Below are positions 6,140 through 14,894 of a DNA stretch of 25,507 nucleotides, piece after piece. The stretch comes from JAKLDO01 sp035354435 (GTDB lineage: Bacteria; UBP6; UBA1177), in the NCBI GenBank assembly GCA_035354435.1, contig DAOQAY010000031.1, positions 1 through 25,507 on the forward strand, in the 5' to 3' direction. Every line of letters begins with the position of its first letter. Positions within the stretch are counted from its first letter, which is position 1. A program made the position numbers and the translations under genes. Below the pieces are notes generated by a model, which saw only the letters and a program-made list of their open reading frames with translations, did not search any database and was not told where the DNA came from.

Positions 6140-8626
6140 CTATTTTAGATCAGCCCAGCATTTTCCTGTTGAAAAATTGACTTCAAGAGGAACATCGATG
6201 ATATTTCCGGCACTTATCATGGCGTTTGAACAGTCAATGGCAATATTGCGATTATTCTCAGGTATTTCAATTATAAGTTCATCGTGTATCTGAAGAAGTA
6301 TCTTCGCATCCGGATATTTTTCTTCAAGCATTTTGTGAACAGCGATAGTTCCTATTTTTATAATGTCCGCAGCTGAACCCTGTATGACGGTATTTACAGC
6401 CATTCTTTCGCCTGACTTCACAATATTTTTATTCGAGTTTGATATTTCGGGGATAAACCGGTTCCTTTTCATTATTGTTTCAACAGATCCGGTCCTTTTT
6501 GCCTGGTCTATTATCGAATCAATAAAAATCTTTACCTTAGGATAAAACTCGAAGTAATTGTCGATATATTTCTTTGCAAAACCGATGTCAACGCCCGTAT
6601 CCTGAGACAGTTTAAATGCCTGCATTCCGTAAATTATCCCGAAATTTACAGCTTTGGCGTGTCTTCTCATTGATGGATCGACAAGTTCGGGAAATGTCTG
6701 GAAAATTGCGCTGGCGGTTTTTGTATGAATATCCTCTCCGTTCCTGAAAGCGTTTATAAGTTCAGGTTCTTTACTCAGAGATGCAAGTATTCTGAGTTCG
6801 ATCTGGCTGTAATCAAGTGAAAGCAGTTCCTTCCCAACAGGTGCGATGAATATTTCGCGGATTTTCCTGCCTTCTTCTGTTTTTACCGGAATATTCTGGA
6901 GATTCGGTTCTCTGCTGGCGAGTCTGCCGGTTGAAGCATGCGTGACAATAAAAGTTGTTCTCAGTCTTCCGTCAGATCCGGTTTTAGAAAAGATAGGATC
7001 CAGATATGTTGATATCAGCTTTGAATATTCTCTGTTTTTTATTATCAATCCTGGAAGAGGATGTACATTCGAATCTGCAAGATCGGTCAAAGTTTTATGA
7101 TCGGTACTGAATCCGCTTTTTGTTTTTTTACCGTGGGGAAGCCCGAGTTTTTCGAAAAGCACTTCGCCAAGCTGTTTGGGAGAATTGGGATTAAAATCAG
7201 GACCTGTGAATTCATTGATCTTTTCGGACAGGATAGACAATATTTGAGTGAATTCAGTTTTTATTTCGACCAGTTTATCTTTATCTACTTGAATTCCGTT
7301 GATTTCCATATTCCTGACGATCTCAAGATGCGGCATTTCAATATCATTGATCAAATAGTTGCGATCTTCCATTGATGAAATCTTTGTTTTCAGTCCCGAA
7401 AGGAATGAGAATTTTTCACCTATGGTTGAAGGTTCTTCAGGTTTAATTCCGATCAGAGAAGAGATGCTGTTCATGCTGTAATCATGTCTGCCGCTGTCAT
7501 GACAGAAGTAAGCTATCTGAAGATCGGTGAATTTTGTCTGTTTGGGGAAAGGATAGTTCAGGAATTCTTTGATTTCCCACGAATAGACTTTTGTTTCTTC
7601 AGGAATGTCAGAAAGTTCAAAATTATAATAGTGTCCGTTCGATCCCAGAAAAAACTTTCCTTCACTAAAAAGACCGAAATATTCCTCACCCTCACCGGGG
7701 ATGAAATCTTTTTCTATCCATGGTTCAAGCTCTGTCAGAATGGAAGATTCTTTTTCAGGTTCATTATTCGAAGGTTGAAATGTGTCAAGTCCGGTCTTTT
7801 TCAGAAGTGATCTGAACCCCAGTTTTAATGCAAGATCACGAAAAAGTGCCGGATTGACATTTTCCCATATTGTCTGAAACTCGGAACCGGTATCGATCGA
7901 GTATTCAAGTTTTACGAGCTCTCTTGATATTTCAAGCTGTTCCCGAAAATCGACAAGCTTTATTTTTATTGCAGGTTTAAGCTTATCAATATTTTTATAC
8001 AGTTCATCTATTGTGCCGAATTCATTCAGAAGCAGTGCTCCTGTTTTAGGTCCTACTCCCGGAAGTCCGGGAATGTTGTCAGAACTGTCACCGGTGAGAG
8101 AAAGAAAATCCTTCATTTTTTCAGGTTCGACACCGAATTTTTCCTTTACTGCGGCAGAGTCGATAAATTTGTCTTTCATTCCGTCATATAGGATCACGCG
8201 TCCTTCTTCTATCAACTGGGTAAGATCCTTATCTGAAGAAATTATAACTATCTGCGAATCCGGGTTGTTGCGGACTATTGATGCAATGATGTCGTCAGCT
8301 TCAAATCCCGGTTTGACAAGTCTCGGAATATTCAATGCATCAAGCATTTCATTAATGAACTTGAACTGACTCTTGAGGTCAGGATCGACTTCTTTTCTAT
8401 TAGCTTTGTAAGCTGGGAATTTCTTTTTTCTGAAAGTTTCACTGCCGCTGTCAAGTGCCGCAACAACAGAATATCCTTCGAATCTTCCCATGGTTTTCAA
8501 GAACATCGAAATAAAGCCGTATATAGAATTTACGGGAGATCCATCGGGAGCCGTCATAGGAGGAAGTGCATGAAAAGCCCTGAAGATGTAAGAACTCACA
8601 TCAATTATGGCAATTTTTGAGGTCAT
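6140..8626 (-). CDS. polA: DNA polymerase I, apparently without proofreading activity
   Basis: At 828 residues it is exactly 100 shorter than E. coli Pol I, and its polymerase residues map with a constant offset of 100. Motif A has D605 (DYSQIELRIL), the O-helix R654, K658, F662 and Y666 (NFGIIYG), and motif C H781-D782-E783. The N-terminal 5' nuclease (about 1-290) is intact, with DVSSYIFRAFHALPP, GFEADDII, SSDKDL and TGDSSDNIPGLPGVGPKTG. The missing length is in the middle domain (about 300-430). No DxE motif is visible there, so 3'-5' exonuclease activity is probably lost, as in Taq polymerase. Its role is Okazaki-fragment maturation and excision repair. The ATG overlaps the stop of the exporter gene as ATGA, making it the last gene of the eleven-gene operon. 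Confidence 0.95.
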   Translation of the reverse strand: MTSKIAIIDVSSYIFRAFHALPPMTAPDGSPVNSIYGFISMFLKTMGRFEGYSVVAALDSGSETFRKKKFPAYKANRKEVDPDLKSQFKFINEMLDALNIPRLVKPGFEADDIIASIVRNNPDSQIVIISSDKDLTQLIEEGRVILYDGMKDKFIDSAAVKEKFGVEPEKMKDFLSLTGDSSDNIPGLPGVGPKTGALLLNEFGTIDELYKNIDKLKPAIKIKLVDFREQLEISRELVKLEYSIDTGSEFQTIWENVNPALFRDLALKLGFRSLLKKTGLDTFQPSNNEPEKESSILTELEPWIEKDFIPGEGEEYFGLFSEGKFFLGSNGHYYNFELSDIPEETKVYSWEIKEFLNYPFPKQTKFTDLQIAYFCHDSGRHDYSMNSISSLIGIKPEEPSTIGEKFSFLSGLKTKISSMEDRNYLINDIEMPHLEIVRNMEINGIQVDKDKLVEIKTEFTQILSILSEKINEFTGPDFNPNSPKQLGEVLFEKLGLPHGKKTKSGFSTDHKTLTDLADSNVHPLPGLIIKNREYSKLISTYLDPIFSKTGSDGRLRTTFIVTHASTGRLASREPNLQNIPVKTEEGRKIREIFIAPVGKELLSLDYSQIELRILASLSKEPELINAFRNGEDIHTKTASAIFQTFPELVDPSMRRHAKAVNFGIIYGMQAFKLSQDTGVDIGFAKKYIDNYFEFYPKVKIFIDSIIDQAKRTGSVETIMKRNRFIPEISNSNKNIVKSGERMAVNTVIQGSAADIIKIGTIAVHKMLEEKYPDAKILLQIHDELIIEIPENNRNIAIDCSNAMISAGNIIDVPLEVNFSTGKCWADLK

Positions 8627-9651
8627 GGCATGGTTTTCCAGGCCTTGTAAGTACTTGTTGCGGAATTAAGTAACTGGAAGGTTGGCAGAAGCTGCTGAAT
8701 GATCCTGTTGTAGCTTGTAAGAACAGTAGGTGAAACATAAACTCTGTCTCCAGGCATAAGTCTTAAAGATCCGGCTTTCCCTGAAAATATTTCATCAAAG
8801 TGAACTTTTACGAGAAGATGTTTGTTTCCGCTCTGTCTTACCAGATATATCCGTCCCTCGGAACTGTATGGAGGTGTAAGTCCTCCGGCATCAGCAACAA
8901 GATCGAGAAGCGTGTATTTTCCGGTATTGATCTCATATGCCCCCGGTCTTTTCACTTCGCCGAGAATATATGCCCTGTTTGCACTTGGCGCAGGAACATA
9001 AAATATGTCTCCGTCAGAAAGATAGTATTTTGAATAGTCAACAGCACCTGTTGCCACATCGCTGACACTTATCGGCAGAACAGTTTCACCTCTTTTCAGA
9101 TACACAAATTCAACGGAATGATTTTCAGTTGTAGAAGGAACCATTTCGGTAACGGCTTCAAGAAAATTGGTGTTTATTTTGATCGGATGTTTGCCTGCGT
9201 TTTTTACATTTCCTGTTACATAGTAGAACTTGCTTTCAAATTTTACAACATCAAGCATTATATGGGGTTCTTTAATATACTGTTCGTATAATTTCTCAAG
9301 TTTTTCAGTAGCCTCATGTCTTGAAAGTCCTGCTATTTTCACATATTTTACCAACGGGACATTGATCTCTCCGTTCTCATCAACGGCATTTCCGAACACT
9401 TCTCCCATTGCAGTGGCTTGTGAGCTGTCCTGAGGATTGCGGTAAATGCTGATCTTTATTTCATCTCCGACACCAATAATGTAAGTGTTTTCACCGACAG
9501 ATATTTCCTTGAAATTCTCATTTAGATTCATATCTTCAACATCAAATTCGCTTTCCGGAACATCCTTGAATTTCCTTGCCTTACTGTAAGTACAGGAGGA
9601 AAAGAAAAGTCCCAGAATAAGAAAAAGGATCAGTTTACATTTAACATCCAT
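8623..9651 (-). CDS. Wza-like polysaccharide export lipoprotein (Poly_export/SLBB)
   Basis: A 342-residue outer-membrane export protein. The start at 9651 gives a lipoprotein signal (MDVKCKLILFLILGLFFSSC) with lipidation at C20; AGGTGG lies a few bases upstream. A longer in-frame version from 9750 would put 33 unlikely residues before it. The Poly_export domain starts near residue 55 (YIIGVGDEIKISIYRNP), followed by two SLBB-type segments (FYYVTGNVKNAGKHPI and AYILGEVKRPGAYEI). The C-terminal RIIQQLLPTFQLL helix is like the one that forms the Wza pore in the outer membrane. No Wzc-type kinase, flippase or glycosyltransferase cluster is present, so its substrate is unknown. It overlaps the upstream four-helix membrane gene by 22 bases and polA by 4. 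Confidence 0.88.
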   Translation of the reverse strand: MDVKCKLILFLILGLFFSSCTYSKARKFKDVPESEFDVEDMNLNENFKEISVGENTYIIGVGDEIKISIYRNPQDSSQATAMGEVFGNAVDENGEINVPLVKYVKIAGLSRHEATEKLEKLYEQYIKEPHIMLDVVKFESKFYYVTGNVKNAGKHPIKINTNFLEAVTEMVPSTTENHSVEFVYLKRGETVLPISVSDVATGAVDYSKYYLSDGDIFYVPAPSANRAYILGEVKRPGAYEINTGKYTLLDLVADAGGLTPPYSSEGRIYLVRQSGNKHLLVKVHFDEIFSGKAGSLRLMPGDRVYVSPTVLTSYNRIIQQLLPTFQLLNSATSTYKAWKTMP

Positions 9652-9995
9652 ATTCCACCTATAATCATAAATAATCCGCCGGTCTGATAAAGGTTCAGCT
9701 TTTCCTGAAAGATGAAAACAGACCAGAGAGTGACTATTATAAGTCCGCAAGAAGTCATTAAAGGGTAGGCGATAGAAAGGTTGAATTTTTCCAAGGCCTT
9801 TGTGTAAAAAACAAGTGCAATTCCGAAAAATACAAGTCCTGCCATCAGCTGCCAGTTTGTGAGGTAGCTTAAAATAAACGCCGAAATACCGTTTTCCATT
9901 TTGACCGGATCATGAGTAACTCCGGCTTTCATCAAAATATTTGCACCTGCATTGAATATAATGGCAAAAATGAGGAAAATAGTAAAAATATTCAT
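9630..9995 (-). CDS. Four-helix SMR/EamA-like small membrane transporter
   Basis: The 121-residue protein has four hydrophobic segments (about 3-22, 37-65, 72-91 and 100-119) and the small multidrug resistance/EamA half-transporter look, including an N-terminal ILMKAG and the central YTKALEKFNLSIAYPLMTS. In EmrE-type SMR pumps the first helix carries an essential Glu (E14) eight residues before LMK's lysine; here that position is N15. Proton-coupled drug efflux is therefore doubtful, and a role closer to ArnE/EamA-type flippases of lipid-linked sugars is more likely (inference). Position just ahead of the Wza-like exporter fits glycan or lipid trafficking. The ATG overlaps the kinase stop as ATGA. 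It probably works as a dimer because it is only half the EamA length. Confidence 0.72.
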   Translation of the reverse strand: MNIFTIFLIFAIIFNAGANILMKAGVTHDPVKMENGISAFILSYLTNWQLMAGLVFFGIALVFYTKALEKFNLSIAYPLMTSCGLIIVTLWSVFIFQEKLNLYQTGGLFMIIGGIWMLNVN

Positions 9996-10966
9996 ATCCG
10001 CCCCATTTCATTTATTATTTCAGCCCATTCTTCTGCCGGAATTTTTGCACCGACTTTTTCGATAACTCTTGCTGCAAGAAATGATCCGATCTTTCCTGAT
10101 TCAGCAAGAGAAGATCCGTTCATAAGACCGAATAGAAAACCTGAAGCATAAAGATCTCCGGCTCCTGTAGTGTCAACCGGTTTAACTTTAAAAGGGGCGA
10201 CATTATATATTTCATTTCCTGATGCAATAATAGATCCTTCAGCACCGGTCTTTACAATAGCAATATCGCATATTTCGGCAATTCTTTTAACACCTTCATC
10301 AGAAGAAAGTCCTGTAAAAGCTATAGACTCTTCTTCATTTGCAAAAACAATATTGACATATTTTTTTATTAGCGAATTGAGAAATTCGAGGTTTTCTCCG
10401 ACAATGTTGAAACTTGCAAGATCAAGAGAAGTTACAAGTCTGAGATCGTGAGCTGTTTTGAGGGCTTTTTCAATAAGTTCGTGATCCTGAACAAGATAAC
10501 CTTCAATGTGGAAATACTGACTGCCTTGAAAAAGATCAGGTGTGATCTCGCCAGGAGAAAGTTTAACGGCAGCTCCAAGATATGTGGCAAAAGTCCTTTC
10601 CGAATCAGGTGATATAAGAGCCACAGCTTTTCCTGTAGGAGTTTCATCCGTAAAAAGCATGGGTTTTATGTTGCAATTTAAAAGATCCTCTTTAAATATC
10701 CTGCCGAATTCATCGTCCGATATTTTTCCGATGAAAGCACATTCTCTACCCAGTCTTGACAATCCGTGAATGGTATTTGAAGCGCTTCCTCCACTTTGAA
10801 CAGACTTTGAAAATCCGTTGACAAAACTGATAACCCTGTCGCTGAATGTGGTGTCAACCAGACGCATACTGCCTTTTAACAGACCGAGTTCATTTAGAAT
10901 TCTGTCATCAGGAATAGTTACAAGAACATCAACAAGTGCATTTCCCATTCCAATGATCTTCTTCAT
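9992..10966 (-). CDS. PfkB-family carbohydrate/nucleoside kinase, probably adenosine kinase
   Basis: A 324-residue ribokinase-fold kinase. It has the N-terminal substrate-binding GGSASNT (59-65) and the C-terminal PfkB signature DTTGAGDLYASG (265-276), with D271 as the catalytic base. The overall pattern (SASNTIHGLSRLG, DETPTGKAVALI, VFANEEE, VIEKVGAKIP) resembles bacterial proteins annotated as adenosine kinases more than fructokinases or ribokinases. The product would convert adenosine to AMP with ATP in the cytoplasm. It follows a secreted 5'-nucleotidase gene by 36 bases, which supports nucleoside salvage. AAAGG precedes the ATG. Substrate specificity is inferred; a sugar kinase of the same fold remains possible. 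Confidence 0.82.
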   Translation of the reverse strand: MKKIIGMGNALVDVLVTIPDDRILNELGLLKGSMRLVDTTFSDRVISFVNGFSKSVQSGGSASNTIHGLSRLGRECAFIGKISDDEFGRIFKEDLLNCNIKPMLFTDETPTGKAVALISPDSERTFATYLGAAVKLSPGEITPDLFQGSQYFHIEGYLVQDHELIEKALKTAHDLRLVTSLDLASFNIVGENLEFLNSLIKKYVNIVFANEEESIAFTGLSSDEGVKRIAEICDIAIVKTGAEGSIIASGNEIYNVAPFKVKPVDTTGAGDLYASGFLFGLMNGSSLAESGKIGSFLAARVIEKVGAKIPAEEWAEIINEMGRI

Positions 10967-10975
10967 CAGATACCT

Positions 10976-11010
10976 TTAAGTAATTGGAAGGATTGAAGAA
11001 AGTTACTTAA
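10976..11010. repeat. 8-bp inverted repeat in the nucleotidase-kinase junction
   Basis: TTAAGTAA (10976-10983) and TTACTTAA (11003-11010) form a perfect inverted repeat around a 19-base loop. One arm covers the 5'-nucleotidase stop codon. The stem is AT-rich and has no T run after it, so it is not a convincing terminator. It could be an mRNA processing or stability element, or chance. Confidence 0.35.
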
Positions 11011-12565
11011 CAAGTTTTATGCGGTCTAATTCAGTTTTGCCGAAATTTCCTTTTGCTTTAAGCACATCAACAAGAATTGAAGCAACGAGATATCCGGTGT
11101 CTTTTTTTGCAGTAAGATTTTTAAGGATAGTATATCCATCCCCGCCGTTTGCAATGAATGAATTGAATGCAACTTTGTATTTTCTTTTTTTATCAAGAGG
11201 CTGTCCGCCTATTTTGACATCAAGAGCAGATCCCTTATATATTTTTATAGAAAGTCCTGAAACCTGAAGAAAACCAGGCGATCCGGCACCTTTTTCTGCA
11301 AATATATCAAGCAGTTCCTGAATCTGAAGTCCTGTAAGTTCTGCTATAAAAACTGTATCGTTGAATGGAAATACACTGTAAACATCTTTTTCAGTTATAG
11401 CGCCTTTTTGAATGCCCTGTCTGATACTGCCTGCATTGATAAAAGCAAATTCCGATTTTGTTTTTTCACGGATCGCATCGGTGATGATATTTCCAAGTTC
11501 AGTTTCCTGATTTCTGGATATTTCAAGTTCGCCGATAAGATCTGAATCAAGTTTCCCGAGCTGTTTGTTTGAGAAAGTGCATTTGAAACCGTTGAGCATT
11601 TCAAGCATGGATCTGTTTTCTTCAATCGGCTCGCCGATCAGCTCGTAAGTAACTTTATCGCCTTTTACTTTCTTCTCTTTTAAATTAACAGGGTAAAGTT
11701 TATAGTCTGTTTTTACGATTTTCTTTCCGCTCATATAAATATCAAATCTTCCAACCCATTTGCCAAGACCTTCTGTCTGAACAATATAAGTATCATTTAT
11801 TTTCACAGGATTTGACAGGTGTTTCTGTGTGTGTCCTCCAACAATGAGGTCTATTCCTGCAACAGTTTTGGGAAGATAATTATCTCCGTAAAAACCATCA
11901 AAGCTTTTTTCTGTATCATAAAAACCCAGATGACTGAGAACTATTACGATGTCATTTTTCTTTTTCAGCATAGGAACTCTGTTTTTAGCTTCAAGAAGAG
12001 GATCTGTCATAACAAGATTTCCGAAAAGACCGGGATTTGTGATCTGTTCGGTTTCTCTTGTTGTGAGACCGAGAACAGCAACAGAAAGTCCATCGTCAAA
12101 CTTCTTTTCAATATAATCTTTTCCGACAGCTTTTGTTCCGCCTTCTTCATAAATATTGGCACTTAAGAACGGAAATTTTGCTTCATCTTTCATTTTATGA
12201 AAAACCTCAAGGCCGAAATCAAATTCATGATTTCCGATAGCCATTGCATCATAACCGATTAAATTCATACCGTTTATCATAGGCATGTTTTCACACACAT
12301 TGCTTCTGGGATCACCGAGAGTAATGTCGCCGCCACTCAGTATGAGAATGTCTCCACCTTTACCCTGTACTTCAGCTTTAATTTTATCAATAAGTGTTTT
12401 CTGTGCCGCCAGACCGCCTATGCCAGGATTGCCTGATTCATCGAATTTCCAGGCCATACCATGTGCATCATTTGTAAAGATTACAGTAAGAAGACGATCT
12501 TTTTCCTGTGCAGTGACAGTAAAAGCAAAAATCATAAAGGAAACAAGCAGTAATACTTTTCTCAT
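11003..12565 (-). CDS. UshA-type 5'-nucleotidase / metallophosphoesterase, secreted
   Basis: A 520-residue secreted enzyme with a signal peptide (MRKVLLLVSFMIFAFTVTA, cut before QEK). The N-terminal metallophosphatase domain has the dimetal-site motifs TNDAHG (D33, H35), GGDITLGDP (D80), GNHEFDFG (N112, H113), SHLG and GGHTQKH. The C-terminal 5'-nucleotidase domain has NIITDAIR, NAGSIRQGI, FPFNDTV and the FNSFIANGGDGY substrate loop. It should hydrolyse 5'-nucleotides or UDP-sugars to nucleosides and phosphate in the periplasm or outside. AAGGAG lies 6 bases before the ATG, which overlaps the upstream stop as ATGA. The downstream gene is an adenosine-kinase-like enzyme, so the pair could salvage adenosine from AMP. 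Exact substrate is unproven. Confidence 0.9.
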   Translation of the reverse strand: MRKVLLLVSFMIFAFTVTAQEKDRLLTVIFTNDAHGMAWKFDESGNPGIGGLAAQKTLIDKIKAEVQGKGGDILILSGGDITLGDPRSNVCENMPMINGMNLIGYDAMAIGNHEFDFGLEVFHKMKDEAKFPFLSANIYEEGGTKAVGKDYIEKKFDDGLSVAVLGLTTRETEQITNPGLFGNLVMTDPLLEAKNRVPMLKKKNDIVIVLSHLGFYDTEKSFDGFYGDNYLPKTVAGIDLIVGGHTQKHLSNPVKINDTYIVQTEGLGKWVGRFDIYMSGKKIVKTDYKLYPVNLKEKKVKGDKVTYELIGEPIEENRSMLEMLNGFKCTFSNKQLGKLDSDLIGELEISRNQETELGNIITDAIREKTKSEFAFINAGSIRQGIQKGAITEKDVYSVFPFNDTVFIAELTGLQIQELLDIFAEKGAGSPGFLQVSGLSIKIYKGSALDVKIGGQPLDKKRKYKVAFNSFIANGGDGYTILKNLTAKKDTGYLVASILVDVLKAKGNFGKTELDRIKLVK

Positions 12566-13149
12566 TTAAAGCTCCTTAATATATCAATTCGAAGTTTTTC
12601 AACCACAGCCTTAATTTCATCAGAAGAATATATCGAATCCGGCGAATAAGTCAAATAGTTGAAAGAATACCGGACATAATTGGAAGCAGACCTTTCCAGT
12701 CCGGCAAGTTCCTCTTCTGTGACATCCCGTTTGATTTTTGCAGGGTTGCCGGCAACAAGAACCCCTTCCGGTATCTCTGTTCCGCTCCGCAATACCGAAT
12801 TGGCTGCAATTATTGAGTTTTTCTTAATATGACAGCCGTCAAGCAGCACGGCTCCCATTCCAATAAGCACGCAGTCTTCAATAACAGATCCGTGTATAAC
12901 AGCATTGTGACCTATCGTAACTTCATTTCCTATAGTTGTCGGAAAAAATTCTGTTGTAACATGGACTGTCGCATTGTCCTGAATGTTGGTCCGTTCACCG
13001 ATAATAATGCTGTTTACATCGCCTCTTAATACAGTTCCAAACCAGATGTTGGAATGTTTTCCGATAGTTACATCACCGATTATTACAGCTGTCTTAAATA
13101 TGAAAGATTCGTTTAACACAGGGATTTTATTGAGGTAATTGATTATCAT
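12562..13149 (-). CDS. Gamma-class carbonic-anhydrase-like hexapeptide-repeat protein
   Basis: A 195-residue left-handed beta-helix protein made of hexapeptide repeats (IGDVTIG, VLIGMGAVLLDG, NSIIAANSVL). The three histidines expected to bind metal across trimer subunits are present: H63 (ATVHVT), H81 and H86 (IGHNAVIHG). GMGAVLLDG and VAGNPAKI also match the YrdA/PaaY group. Such proteins are cytoplasmic trimers; some are real carbonic anhydrases and others have lost activity or have another role. There is no acyltransferase partner here. The ATG overlaps the barrel-protein stop as ATGA and its own stop overlaps the nucleotidase start, so translation is probably coupled. The upstream Shine-Dalgarno is weak, which fits coupling. 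Confidence 0.85.
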   Translation of the reverse strand: MIINYLNKIPVLNESFIFKTAVIIGDVTIGKHSNIWFGTVLRGDVNSIIIGERTNIQDNATVHVTTEFFPTTIGNEVTIGHNAVIHGSVIEDCVLIGMGAVLLDGCHIKKNSIIAANSVLRSGTEIPEGVLVAGNPAKIKRDVTEEELAGLERSASNYVRYSFNYLTYSPDSIYSSDEIKAVVEKLRIDILRSFK

Positions 13150-14894
13150 AATGAAATGTCAAGCTCCGCTTTTACGCCTTTAAAATCGGGAAGATAGCGA
13201 CACATTCCACCATCGCAGGAAAGCCCGCCTTTTTCAAGTCCTCCGAAAAGATAAAGTCTCAGAGAGTCATATCTGTACCCTACAGAACCTCCGGTATACC
13301 AGTTTTGAGATTTGTCACCCGGATTTTCATTGTGCCAATAAGTGTTTTTAATTGCAAAGAAGTATTTTTTATCCCACGAAACATCAAGTACAGTCTTCAG
13401 TTCATTTGCGTTGTCAAATTCCTGATTTCCGGCAAGTTTCATATTTTTTAAATAGTAATCATTTGTGAATTTAATGGAAAGTTTGGAAACAAAGCCGCTC
13501 ACATGCAATCCGGCCATAAGCCACTGACGGTTGTCGGCAGCCTCATTTTCATTGAAATTGCCTTTAACAGAATGATATCCGATGTTTGCCGAAAATGACA
13601 CTTTGCCGAAATCCTTTTCTCCGCTTCCGGCAAGATACCAGAAATCTTCTTTCTGATATGAAAAGTTGCCACCTATGTCTGAACGGTATGAAGGCACGGC
13701 ATCTTTATTATCGAGAGAATCACCTTTGACAAAATCAATATTGTACTTAGCTTTTGTAAGACTTTTATCATTTAATGATATTCTTCCTCCGACGGCCCAT
13801 GTGTCAAATTCGTTATCAATTTCGAGGTCTGAAGGAAGAAGGGTCGGTGGGTTGAAATATCTTCTTTTATAATTGGTATCTTCCATTCTGGTGTAATTAA
13901 GAAAATATTTGTTGTAAAACTTTCCTTCCAGCTTGAATGTGAGCCTGCTTTTCTTTTTTCCGAAATCGAAAAAATAAAGTGCTGAGGAATAGAATGCAGC
14001 AGCATTGTCAAGGTCAGTCTTTTCAACTGTTCCAGGCTGCATTTCTCCGAAGTAACTGTCTTTCAGAATAGTGTTTTCATAAGCATAAGGCACATAGACG
14101 GCTCCGGCATAATAAGTAAATCCAGGAAAAGGATTTTTCAGGGCGATATAAGCTCCTGTAAAATGAAATTCTTTTTCACTCTCTACCCAGCTTTTTAAGG
14201 ATGCGTTTTTTTCATTTTTCCTGCCGAGGTTATACTTTCCGTAGTTCCCGTAGCCGTACTGAACACCGAATTCGGCTTTTTTCCATTTATATCCGCCTTC
14301 AAATCCGGCAAGCCAGTCATCGGTTTCCCGCATTCTCTGAAATGTGGCTTTGTCCCTGATCTGCGGATTCGCCCTTCCGCCAAATGCTTTTAGCTGAAAA
14401 CTTTTGAATGAGGAAGTAATATTTCCCCCACGGATCGAATTATCACCATAAACAGGGTCGTTTTTCATCGAGAAAGCCATGCCGCGGTTCATACTTTCAT
14501 AAAAATCGCCGACAGTAAACTCAACCGGTTTCCATTGACCTTTAAAATAAATTCTGTCAAGCCACTGTTCCCAGCTGTGATTGAAAAGCTCATTACTGTA
14601 TTGATAATTATGATCGAGCATAGAGTCATCATAATTTTTTTTTGAAAAGACTAGAAAGGTTTTTCTCAGTCCGAAAGAATAGTTTGTATATTTCGATTCA
14701 GTAAAATCCTCGGTCGACAGCACCCCGAAAGAATCTTTCTGTGAACCATCTTTCGCTTTATAATCCAGATACATGTATGATTTGTTCTTTGTGTAGAATT
14801 TCCATGTAACTTCTTCATTTTTCTTTTCTTCTGCAGATATATATGAAAAGAACAGCAAAAGAATGAAGCAGATAAGTATGACAGAATTTTTCAT
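13146..14894 (-). CDS. Outer-membrane beta-barrel protein, DUF6029-like
   Basis: A 582-residue exported protein with a signal peptide ending ...FFSYISA before EEKK. The rest is rich in aromatic residues and alternating strands (FGVQYGYGNYGKYNLG, AGAVYVPYAYENT, GSVGYRYDSLRLYLFGGL), as in large outer-membrane barrels. The segment VGDFYESMNRGMAFSMK followed by NSIRGG recalls the conserved GDFYE...RG...N.LRG core of DUF6029 proteins; this is from memory and needs a profile search. A CDGGMC-like Cys pair lies near the C-terminus. It sits directly after two thioredoxin-fold lipoproteins and overlaps the TlpA stop as ATGA, so a joint envelope redox function is likely. The molecular role is unknown. 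Confidence 0.68.
   Translation of the reverse strand: MKNSVILICFILLLFFSYISAEEKKNEEVTWKFYTKNKSYMYLDYKAKDGSQKDSFGVLSTEDFTESKYTNYSFGLRKTFLVFSKKNYDDSMLDHNYQYSNELFNHSWEQWLDRIYFKGQWKPVEFTVGDFYESMNRGMAFSMKNDPVYGDNSIRGGNITSSFKSFQLKAFGGRANPQIRDKATFQRMRETDDWLAGFEGGYKWKKAEFGVQYGYGNYGKYNLGRKNEKNASLKSWVESEKEFHFTGAYIALKNPFPGFTYYAGAVYVPYAYENTILKDSYFGEMQPGTVEKTDLDNAAAFYSSALYFFDFGKKKSRLTFKLEGKFYNKYFLNYTRMEDTNYKRRYFNPPTLLPSDLEIDNEFDTWAVGGRISLNDKSLTKAKYNIDFVKGDSLDNKDAVPSYRSDIGGNFSYQKEDFWYLAGSGEKDFGKVSFSANIGYHSVKGNFNENEAADNRQWLMAGLHVSGFVSKLSIKFTNDYYLKNMKLAGNQEFDNANELKTVLDVSWDKKYFFAIKNTYWHNENPGDKSQNWYTGGSVGYRYDSLRLYLFGGLEKGGLSCDGGMCRYLPDFKGVKAELDISL

Noticed and set aside
5866..6180. Plus-strand ORF with a long phenylalanine/leucine run that could look like a membrane protein
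   Set aside because: It is the antisense reading of the KKEE-coding T/C tract in the porin-like gene and then runs into polA.
9652..9750. Longer exporter start at 9750
   Set aside because: It would put 33 residues in front of a clean lipoprotein signal peptide and overlap the upstream gene by over 100 bases.
10967..11010. Inverted repeat after the 5'-nucleotidase as a possible terminator
   Set aside because: The stem is AT-only except one pair per arm, the loop is 19 bases and no T run follows; the next gene's ribosome site is right behind it.
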